DNA of 64,000 bases, from contig JAFGCX010000017.1 of the NCBI GenBank assembly GCA_016932415.1, forward strand, positions 32,310-96,309. Reading direction: 5' to 3'. Each line of letters opens with the position of its first letter. Within the stretch, counting starts at the first letter, position 1. The notes under the pieces are model-generated. The model did no database searches. It was given only the letters and a program-made list of their open reading frames with translations, and had not been told where the DNA came from. This document shows positions 1 to 9,300 of this stretch, in pieces. Source of the DNA: Candidatus Krumholzibacteriota bacterium (GTDB taxonomy: Bacteria > Krumholzibacteriota > Krumholzibacteriia > Krumholzibacteriales > Krumholzibacteriaceae). Position numbers and translations under genes: made by a program.

Positions 1-425
1 AGATCTCCCGTACTCTGTCCGGCAGTCACTATGGCTATATATGTCTCCGAAAAGACTTCGGGGTATTTAGTCAAAGCTTCGTCTACCTGGGCGCCACTGT
101 TTATCTCGCGCCTGATCCCGGCGATCATATTTTTCAAGTGTCCCTTGCCGCTGTCGTTCTCGAGATCGAGAAGAGCCGAACTTACAGGTATCCCCGCGGC
201 AAGGCAGGTCGCCATGTGCAGGGTGAAATCGCGAAGCTCCCGCGGATTTATCCTTCCGGCGATCGAGAAAGTCTTTCCAAAAGATTGAAGGGTCTGCCTG
301 GAGTTGAGGAGGATGAGGTTTTGCGCCGAGAGTTCCTCGGTTAGTAGCCACCTGTTCGACGCACGGTGAACGCCGGTGACTACCGCTCCGGAAGAATTCA
401 GCGCCTTGTATTGATACTCTTTCAT
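1..425 (-). CDS. gspF: Type II secretion / type IV pilus inner-membrane protein, GspF/PilC family (partial)
   Basis: The gene runs off the left edge, so only the first 141 codons are visible. The N-terminus (MKEYQYKALNSSGAVVTG) is the typical opening of GspF/PilC platform proteins, and the visible part continues with the first cytoplasmic T2SSF helical domain (RELRDFTLHMATCLAAGIPV, then LLDLEND). These polytopic inner-membrane proteins couple the cytoplasmic ATPase to pseudopilus or pilus growth. The start codon overlaps the stop of the upstream ATPase gene as ATGA, which implies translational coupling. The membrane segments lie beyond the window edge. Whether the machine is T2SS or T4P cannot be settled from this fragment. 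Confidence 0.88.
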   Translation of the reverse strand, partial: MKEYQYKALNSSGAVVTGVHRASNRWLLTEELSAQNLILLNSRQTLQSFGKTFSIAGRINPRELRDFTLHMATCLAAGIPVSSALLDLENDSGKGHLKNMIAGIRREINSGAQVDEALTKYPEVFSETYIAIVTAGQSTGD

Positions 426-2095
426 GACACCACCCTCATCACTTCACTGAGCGATGTCTTTCCGGAAAGAAGTTTTTCCATCGCGTCCTGTCTCAGGGTC
501 CTCATATCCGACTCGATCGCTTTTTCCATTATCGCGTCAATGCTGGCCCCTTCGCTTATCAGTCTTCTGATGCTGGAATCGACCTGCAGATATTCGAAGA
601 CAGCTGCCCTGCCACTGCAACCGGTATGTTTGCAGGAAGGACAGCCTTTACCGGTAGAGTATCGCGGTGTTCCTTCAAGTTCGTCGAGGCGAAGAAGGAT
701 CTTCTGGTCCTCTGTCGGTTCCTCCCTGACCCGGCAAAGCGGGCATACGCTTCGTACCAGTCTCTGGGCCAGGACGGAGATGAGGGTCGCTGAAAGGAGA
801 AACGGTTCGATGCCCATATCTATCAGGCGGGGTATGGCGCCGGCGGCGGTATTCGTGTGAAGAGTGCTGAATACGAGATGCCCGGTAAGCGCCGCCCTTA
901 TGGCAAGCTGGGCAGTCTCGGTATCGCGGATCTCCCCGATGAGGAGAATGTCGGGGTCCTGCCTCAGGATAGCCCTCAATCCGCTGGCGAAAGTGAACCC
1001 CTGCTGTGCCATGATCTGAGCCTGGCTGATAATCGACAGTTCATACTCGACCGGGTCTTCAAGAGTAATGATCTTCGTGTCAGGCTTGTTAAGGTAGGTC
1101 AGTGCCGAATAGAGCGTTGTCGTTTTCCCCGAACCGGTCGGACCGGTGACGAGTATCATCCCATGAGGCCTCGATATATCCTGCCTGAAACGGGTCAGCA
1201 TATCCCTGTTCATACCGAGTTTCTCAAGACCGTAGACGAGGTTCTTCTTGTCGAGAACCCTGCAGACTATCGTTTCGCCGTGAACGGTAGGAAGAGTGGA
1301 GACTCGCAGATCTGTTTTATCCTGACCTTTTCCGTACTGGATCCTTCCGTCCTGGGGTATACGGGTCTTGGAGATGTTCAGCCCCGCCATTATTTTCACG
1401 CGGGTCGTCACGATGCTCTGGAGCTCTCGCGCCAGGGAAGGGCCCTGAACGAGGCGTCCATCGATGCGGTATCGTATATGGACGACTTTTTCCTCCGGTT
1501 CTATGTGGATATCGGTTGCTCCTTCATCGACAGCTTTTTCAATGATCAGGTCTACCAGGCGGATATAGGGGGAGTCCGCTTCGCTGAGAGGCGTATCGTT
1601 GGCCGCCGCGGCGCGCGATTCCTCGATCGTGCTCTGCATAAGGGTGTCTATATCGCTTTTCGCTCCGTAATACTTTCTATGAGCTTCCTGGATATCCGAT
1701 TCGGTCGCGTATACCACTTCGACGTAATGGCCTGTCATCCTGCCGACGGCGTCGATCGTGTCGAGATCGAGAGGATCGGCCATCGCGAGGAGCAGAGTAC
1801 TTCCCTGGAGGGAAATAGGAAGGAGCATCTGTTTTTCGGCATATTCACCCGGTACCAGGTCGATCGCGTCACGCTTTATCCATTCCTCGGCAAGTGAGAC
1901 GTAACCGACCCCGATCTGAGACGCGAAGACCTTGTCGATCTCCTCGCGGGTGCAGATGCCGAGCCGGCTGAGGATATCGCCGAGCTTCTCACCTGTCTGC
2001 TTCTGTTCCTTCAACGCCAGTTCGAGCTGGTCTTCGGTCAGGTTCCCAGCTTCGACGAGGATCCGGCCCAGCTTTTTTGTCTTAGTGACGACCAT
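422..2095 (-). CDS. gspE: Type II secretion / type IV pilus assembly ATPase, GspE/PilB family
   Basis: Hexameric cytoplasmic ATPase that powers pseudopilus or pilus extension. With the start at 2095 the protein has 557 residues. Residues ~5-150 form the MshEN/T2SSE N-terminal domain. The Walker A motif GPTGSGKTTT is near residue 318, the Asp box/Walker B region (DPDILLIGEIRDTETAQ) near 383, and the His box (LVFSTLHTN) follows. A zinc-binding tetracysteine (CPLC at ~451-454 and CPSC at ~485-488) is present, as in GspE/PilB but not in the retraction ATPase PilT. I chose ATG 2095 because AGGGAAAG precedes it. An in-frame ATG at 2134 exists but has no ribosome binding site. The gene overlaps the GspF gene by 4 bp. 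Confidence 0.93.
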   Translation of the reverse strand: MVVTKTKKLGRILVEAGNLTEDQLELALKEQKQTGEKLGDILSRLGICTREEIDKVFASQIGVGYVSLAEEWIKRDAIDLVPGEYAEKQMLLPISLQGSTLLLAMADPLDLDTIDAVGRMTGHYVEVVYATESDIQEAHRKYYGAKSDIDTLMQSTIEESRAAAANDTPLSEADSPYIRLVDLIIEKAVDEGATDIHIEPEEKVVHIRYRIDGRLVQGPSLARELQSIVTTRVKIMAGLNISKTRIPQDGRIQYGKGQDKTDLRVSTLPTVHGETIVCRVLDKKNLVYGLEKLGMNRDMLTRFRQDISRPHGMILVTGPTGSGKTTTLYSALTYLNKPDTKIITLEDPVEYELSIISQAQIMAQQGFTFASGLRAILRQDPDILLIGEIRDTETAQLAIRAALTGHLVFSTLHTNTAAGAIPRLIDMGIEPFLLSATLISVLAQRLVRSVCPLCRVREEPTEDQKILLRLDELEGTPRYSTGKGCPSCKHTGCSGRAAVFEYLQVDSSIRRLISEGASIDAIMEKAIESDMRTLRQDAMEKLLSGKTSLSEVMRVVS

Positions 2096-2199
2096 CTGCT
2101 TTCCCTGGTGAATAAAGTGGCAGACCTTCTCCATTACAGGCAGTAAGAGAGAAAGCCTGGAGAAAACCTGTTTTTCAATCTTCCCTTAAAGCCGCAATC

Positions 2200-2859
2200 C
2201 TATTGAGGCGTAGAACTCCTTATAATATAACCGACGTCATCTCCACCGATCTCCTCGTCGTACGTATTGTTTTGAAAAGCCGTGTCGAATACACCGTTCG
2301 GGCCGGCTGAAAGGACCATCACGTTGTGACGGTCATAGTTAGCAACGGTATTGTTCAAAAACCTGACATTTACGACGAAAGGATTACCCCAGGGATCGAG
2401 AGGAACCGATTCGAGATAGGGGCCGTTCCAACCCGGTCTGGTGTGAGGGCTTTTACTTTCCGGATATAGAGGATCGATCGTTCCTACCGCGTTGGCTACC
2501 AACTGCTCAGTGAGAGTACTCGATTCTCCCCAGCTGTCCCAATTTCCACCGCCGCTTATTCCCGTGCCCCCGGGAGGGACGCCGGTGTCTCCGCCACCGA
2601 GCGGGCCACTTCCGACGAGGCGCGTCAGGTCATATGCCGAATCGCTGTCGTTCTGCAGGGGCCACCGGCCCGTATCCTTGTAGAACGAAAGGACGGCGTT
2701 ACCGATCACCTGGGCGTCGCTCTGAGCCCTGGCGACTCTTCCCTCGTTGAGGTTCTTGATCAGGGGTGGAGCGATCGCTACCGCCATAATGGCTACTATA
2801 GCGACCGCGATGATTATCTCCAGCAGCGTGAAACCGCTGGAATCTTTAAGCTTCTGCAT
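2200..2859 (-). CDS. gspG: Type IV pilin-like major pseudopilin, GspG type
   Basis: A 219-residue prepilin. The short leader MQKLKDSSG is followed by FTLLEIIIAVAIVAIMAVAI, a class III signal cut by prepilin peptidase between Gly and Phe, with Glu at +5. The C-terminal domain has GspG-like features: the YKDTGRWPLQND segment, then GPYLESVPLDPWGNPFVV, where the LDPWG-type motif is the calcium-site region of GspG. A very good AAGGAGGAAGG ribosome site precedes ATG 2859. The reading frame stays open upstream to 3108, but that part is not pilin-like. The ATPase and GspF genes follow in the same direction, which makes this the first visible gene of the secretion block. Confidence 0.9.
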   Translation of the reverse strand: MQKLKDSSGFTLLEIIIAVAIVAIMAVAIAPPLIKNLNEGRVARAQSDAQVIGNAVLSFYKDTGRWPLQNDSDSAYDLTRLVGSGPLGGGDTGVPPGGTGISGGGNWDSWGESSTLTEQLVANAVGTIDPLYPESKSPHTRPGWNGPYLESVPLDPWGNPFVVNVRFLNNTVANYDRHNVMVLSAGPNGVFDTAFQNNTYDEEIGGDDVGYIIRSSTPQ

Positions 2860-3329
2860 CAGAACCTTCCTCCTTTTCTGACTGCACCGAAGTATCCGTG
2901 GACCTTCCCGCGAAAGGTGATTGCCTGTCCCATCGGGACGAGAGACCCTGATTACACATCCTTGCCGCCGCGCGAACTCCTCTACTCGGGAACGCGCCGG
3001 TCCATCCGGACACAGATTTCTGCTCTCACAGAATCTTCGGCATTGGACCAGGAGCACTTTAAGGTTTTTATTCGAGAACCGGGGATTACCCGCGGGTATT
3101 TCTTCCATTCACTCTGATTTCCCATTGTATCGGGAAATTTCCGGTCATTGCCGATAGTTGAGAACAGTTCTTGCAACCCAATCGCTTGACAAGCCAGGAG
3201 GCGTCATTGGTGGATGAGGTGTAATAGCCTCAATTATAAAAAGATATACGATTGTCGAGCAAAAGTATCAGGCACCGACACGACATGCGCAATAGGGGAT
3301 AAAGAATCAAATAATAATAAGTTATACCT
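2860..3329. other. 470-bp intergenic region between divergent pilin and giant surface-protein genes
   Basis: No gene here is supported. On the minus strand a frame remains open into the pilin gene (to 3108) but its translation is arginine- and proline-rich and unlike any pilin leader. A TTGACA hexamer sits at 3186-3191 (plus strand) without a convincing -10 at 16-18 bp. The segment 3230-3330 is AT-rich and probably holds the promoter of the giant gene. The long pilin leader could be an untranslated regulatory region, but I could not match it to a known riboswitch class. Confidence 0.4.
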
Positions 3330-6300
3330 ATGCTGGTATCGATGGACAAGATGCGGAAAAGAAGCTTAAAAATCGCTAAAAAAGGAAAAACCGGTAAATT
3401 ATTGCCCACTGTAGCTGCAATTCTGGCATTCAATTATCTTCTCTGTGCCTCCGGCTCACGAGTCCTGGCTGACCAGGGGGGAGAATGGAGCCCGGATAGA
3501 CCTCAAGCCGCCGTCGCTGTGACCGCGGGGTTATGGATCACCGAAGTATCCTGCCCGTACGATACTCTCGCAATCAATCAGAAGAATATACCGGTGACAG
3601 TCAGGGTGAAGAACCTTTCTGACTCGGAGATCAGTATACAGCTTCTGTCGCTGATCTTTACCTATGTCTCATCGGGGGATCACAATTCAGATTACACGGT
3701 CACAGGGTCGCCGAGCGCCGACTCGCTCCTTTCGCCGGATATGACGGGCACTTTCGAATTCGATATAGATGTCAATCCCGATGCTATTACCGATGTCAAC
3801 ATTTCTGTCAAAGCGGTGGTCGTCGGAGAGAAACAGGACAATCTGCAGATCATATCGGCGAGAAGTGACGACATCATCTACGCGCTCGATAGTTTTTCCA
3901 TAGTAGCTCTCGACAATAATGATGGAACGTATAACTGGCGGGCTGAGTGGACGGAGATCGGCGAGTCGGATGGTCCCGGAATCGGAAAGATACAGGTAGT
4001 CGAAAGCCCGGGAAATCTGCGGATCGGTGACCCCGCTTCATATTCCCCCGTGGGAGTCAGCAGAGCGATCAAACTTGGTGACGCGGGCAGGGCCCTTCTT
4101 GAGTTCAGTTGGGCGAGGGATCCCGCATACGGGTTTAACGGGACCCTGGTCGTCGAAATATCCGAGAACGGGACAGACGGATGGGAGACGATCTTTACTG
4201 TTGGAAGTGGTCCCGGCACATCTTTCGCGACACAGATCTTTGATATGTCAGATTATATCTCCGACGATACTGCTATCCGTCTCATGACTTCCGGGACCTG
4301 TTCGGGAATTGTATATTTCGACGATATTAAGGTGACTCCCGAGACTTTGACCGGCGCGTTCGACTGGACCGTTCTGTCCGATGTCATCTTTTTTACCGCC
4401 GCTCTTTTTGACACGAAGAATTCAAGAGTGCGGGCGGACGATGGACTACTTTTTGTTTCGGATGAGGAAGGAGTGATCCTCAACAATATACATTATTTGA
4501 ATGGCGGCAGACCGTTGATTTCGATCCCATTTGAGCAGGAAACGCTCTATCGCCTCGTCATCCAGTTCAATTCGACATTTGACTGGGACTGGGAACCTAA
4601 GGAAAGTGAAGAAGGCTACGTCGCCTTCAACGATTCTTCTCTTGGTTTCGGGAGGATCTCGGCCCCTCGACCCGGCCTGAAGGAGCTTCTTCTCTCCGAA
4701 TTGATGATAGGGGACGAGGAGGCCGATCCGGCTGATTATCTTATAGGCGCAACCAAAAGCGACGATCCCGTTATCCCCTGGACGATGAAGACCGATCCCC
4801 TGCTCGACCCGAAAGTGGACGATGGGAAAGTCAAGGAGTATGGTGCTCTGGTGGAGGGATTAGATCCTCCGAGGATGATCATCGACTGCAGGGATGATGA
4901 TAAACACTGGGAAATAACGGGCAACTGCGAGTCGGACCGCTACTATTTCCACGAAGTATGGTTTAAGCCGGACCTTGAATGGGCGCATGGCGATACGGCT
5001 GACATCTTTCTTCATCTCGGCGGCAAGGAACCGGACGAAAACCTCGACGAGCTCCATCTTCTCCTCAGGATGATAGACGATGATTACGCAGGTCCAGTCA
5101 TCTCGGATTTTTCCCCCGAAGTACTTCCGGCAGGGGCTGTGGATTATATAACATGTCTTATAACCGATCCGAGCGGCGTCTATGACGACGAGTCGGGGGC
5201 GGGTGGCCAGGGAGTATATCTTCTCTGGGATACCGATGGCAGCCTTGAAGACGATTATAATGAAATGCTGATGTCCCCGGCGGGCGGCGGATATTTTACA
5301 AGCGACGGGATGGTCGGAGGAGTGGCGGAAGGGACAGACCTGGTATACAGGGTCTTCGCCTGCGACGACGATTCCGACAGGGGGGCTCCGGACAGGAGCT
5401 GTTCGGTGAGCAGTATACAGCATATCCAGATACTCGGTTCGGCGATAGTATTCGACAACCCGTCAACGCTTACGCCCGATTTCGTGTACCCGGGAGATGA
5501 GGATCAGGTCTTTTCGATCAAAGTCAGCAATCCAAATCCAGAAAATATAGTAATTCTACCCGCGGTATCGTATCTGCAAATAGATGACGGTGATTCGATC
5601 ATCACGACTTACCTGGCAAACGAGACCCTTCTTGTCCCGGGCGCGACTCAATTCCCGATTTCATTCGATCCGGTCGATATTCCTGAAGATTTTTCCGCTC
5701 CCGATTCTCTCGAGCTGACCCTCCACCTTGAGGGGACTTTCATGGGATTTATATTCTGGGAGCAAACCTGGACAGCTTCCATCACGAACAGGCTAATAGT
5801 CAGGGAACCTCTCCTGCTGATCGAAGCTCATTCGATCGCTTCGGTAGATGTAAACCCCGGAGATAGAAAAATTGAACTGATGCGCCTGGAGATAAGCCTC
5901 GATGGCATCGGTGATATATCGATCGATAGCCTCGTTGTCTTGAATCCAATTGGCAGCGAGGCTGAGCGTTCGGGAAGCGATTCGAATTTTGAAAGATTGT
6001 ATCTTTACAAGGAGGCTGATGTTCCCGAGACGACCGGTCAAATCGAGGAAGACGCCGGGGAGCCTCTCCCGGCGAGCAGGCCGCTGGGCGAAGGAGATTC
6101 TCTTCTGGCCGAGGCTGTTTTTGAAAACAGAAGGGCCGTATTCGATCTGTCGAGTGGAAAGGTGATTCATCCCGGAGAATCTGTCTATTATTACATCGCC
6201 GCGGATGTCGATTCATTTTCAGCCCGGGATGGAGAATATCTCGACGTTGAGATCGACTCTCCCGATTCGATCCATATCTCGGGAAATGCATCGATATTTA

Positions 6301-9300
6301 TCGATGATCTTCCGCTGAATTCAGAGGGAAGCTGCCGCATAGACGGTTTTCTCAGCTTCCAGGCCCGGGTCGTCAATGTTCTTCCCGACACGGTCTATTC
6401 CGGAGGCAGCGGCGAGCTTGTACTTGCCGTCGACCTTCCCGGAAACGGTAATTCTCCCGATATACTGTCGGGTCTTTCGGCATGGAACTTCGGCGATTAT
6501 GAAGCGAACGGCCTGGTCGAGGAGTTGATCCTGTGGGCTGATAACGGGAATGGCGTTTTTTCTTCGGAAACCGACGGCTCTCTCGGGATCTTAAGCAACA
6601 CGGGAGGCCGTTTCCAGATATCCGGACTCTCGCAACCTATATTCGGGTCAAAAAGATTCTTTCTGACGGCTGTCTTCGGACAGGGATTTACAGAGAATCT
6701 CCTGGTGAGATTCGGAATCCCGGAAAACGGCGTCGAATATATATCGGGAAACGATGGTCCACTTGATTCAGAATTGATCAACACTCACTCGCAGATCCTC
6801 ATAAGGCGCGAAGGAGTGACAATCGAGAGTTTTCAGTCAGCCGACCGGCCGGACGTGTTGTATCCAGGTGATAGAAATGCGGAGATATTCGGGATGAGGG
6901 TCAGAAACAACACCATTGGTCAGGCTATTATCGATTCTCTGAGTCTTGCATCGGAGATGAGACTCTTCGAATGCGAACCTCTCAAGCCGGTGTTTCTGTT
7001 TCTTGATGACGGCGATGACACGTTCGATCCTGAAAAGGATACCATACTGTCAGAGACAGCCTGGTCTGAAGGGGAGGGATTTTTCGGCGAGATCGGAATC
7101 GATATAGCTTCGGGAGCCGAAGCAGTACTGTATCTGGCCACAGACATCGATTCATTCAGGACCGCTGATGGTGAGACTCTGTCAGTGTGGCTTGATAACG
7201 TAGAGGATATCTATTTGTCAATAGAAACAGAGAACCCTTATGAGATATCGGGAGATTTTCCCCTCATGGTCGAGGAGGCGCCGTCTACCGATGGGATGCT
7301 TTCATTCCAGATCAGATTAAGCGCGGGGGACAGCACGATCTCGGGGCGGACCGAAAATATCCCGGTCCTTGATCTTGTTATTCCCGGAAACGGTTGCCAT
7401 GACGATACGCTCACTTCGATCACGGTCGTCAACGACGGAACAGCTGGCAAAGAACATATAAAAAGGACTGTTCTCTGGAAAGATGATGGAGACGGGATCT
7501 TCGATCCGGATTCGGATGAATTCCTTTCCGAACTTGATCAGATCGAGACAAAGAAATACAATTCTTCCGGCCTTGCGGTAACGTTGACTGGCGGATCGGG
7601 GGAAAGACTGTTTGTATCGGTAGACCTTGAGGACGCCTTTACTACCGGGGCTTCGATCATGGCGGGAATTCCCAGGATGGGCATCGGGGTCGCCTCGGGG
7701 AACGATGGACCGTCAGATAAGGATATATTTTCCGATAAAAGCATACTGATTCCCGTTCCAGACCGCGTGACGCTATATACCAGCATGCTGGGAAACAGAC
7801 GAGTCCACCCGGGAGAAAATGATCTGCTCATAATGGTGATCGGCGCGTACAACAGCTACGCGCTGCCCAAAACGCTTCAGTCGATCCAGCTTCTGAGAAG
7901 CGGTTCGGCCAGGCCTGAGGAGATCCTCAGAGCGAAAGCATATTCAGACGCGGATGAAGACGGATTTTTCGATCCAGCGTCCGACAGACTGCTTCAGACG
8001 GTAGAATCTTCCGGCGTACTCTTCGAGTTCGACGCCCTTCTGATGACGCTGGCACCTTATAAAAGCAGCCAGATATTTATTGCCTATGATATTCCCGGCG
8101 AAGGAGTGCGCGATTCGGTCGCGGTCGATTTCAGCATACCAGACAGGACATGGGTATCATTTATAAGCGGTACTACGGTAATAGAGGGCGAATTTCCGCT
8201 CAATTCGGCCGGAGAAGACCTGATTGATGGCATGGTGGCATCGCAGATAGAAGTCGCGACGGTAAACAGCGCGCGGGTTTCCCCCGGGGACATGGATGTT
8301 CCCTGTTTTTCCTTCCGGCTGCCGTGCAACGGGACCCAGGGGGATTCGCTTATAAGCATAGTCCTTGAAAACGAAGGTTCCGGCATGCCGGGGATCGATA
8401 TCGAATATCTCAAGTTATGGAAGGAAGGGGGGGGTGAAGATGGGATCTACGATCCGGGGGAGGAAGAGTTTATAGGGTATTTCATGTGGAACGGTAGCAG
8501 TTGGAACACAGTATCGAGCCTCTGGGAGTATATCGATTGCGATGGATTGTCTCTTCATGTCACGGCCGATTTTTCCGAGATAGCGGTCGATGGCAGGACA
8601 GTTGTTCTCTCTCTCCCTGTAGACGCGATCGAAGTCCGGTCCGGTAACGATGGACCGATCGACAGGCCGCTGATATCTAAAGCGAAAATTACAGTCACCA
8701 CCGATCCGATCATCGTATCATTCGTACCAATACTGCCGGTAACTACGGGCCAGGTATTCGACTGCGAATTGATTTTGAGCAACGTCACCGATTCACTGCT
8801 CACAATGGTCCGCCCCGACAGTTTTATGCACTTTGGCGACGGAGGAATCGCGCCTCTCTCCGGACCTTTCCCGGAATCGATCGATCTGGAAGCCCACCAC
8901 GACAGCTCTTTCACATGGAGTTTCAACGCCGTCTCGCAGGGAAAAATCGTTTTTCAGGCAAAAGCCTCTGAAGACGGGGGAATCGCCCAGAGCCGCCTGG
9001 AATACTCTGATACAATATCGATTGAAAACATCCCCGACGATTTCGATATCATGATCGACGATCTTTCCCCGGTAAGTCTCAACAGGGGACACAGGGCAGC
9101 CGAAGTTTTCGAAATGGCCGTCAGTTATAGTTCAGGATGCGAGCAGTGCGCCGCTGTGGACTTTGTCTCGATCGAATTGATCTTCACCGATGGCGCGGGA
9201 ACCGGACTTGCGGTAAACGACGTCGCTTCTAAAATAACTTTTGAGGATGAAACAATGGTCCTGTTCTCTGCGCAGACCTCATCGGTGACAGATTCGACGA

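Noticed and set aside
857..1897. Long plus-strand frame (346 codons) antisense to the secretion ATPase gene
   Set aside because: It mirrors the ATPase codons, has no ribosome site and encodes nothing recognisable; the minus-strand ATPase has all its motifs.
2200..3108. Pseudopilin starting at 3108 (302 residues)
   Set aside because: Prepilin leaders are short and the best ribosome site and the FTLLE cleavage motif support ATG 2859.
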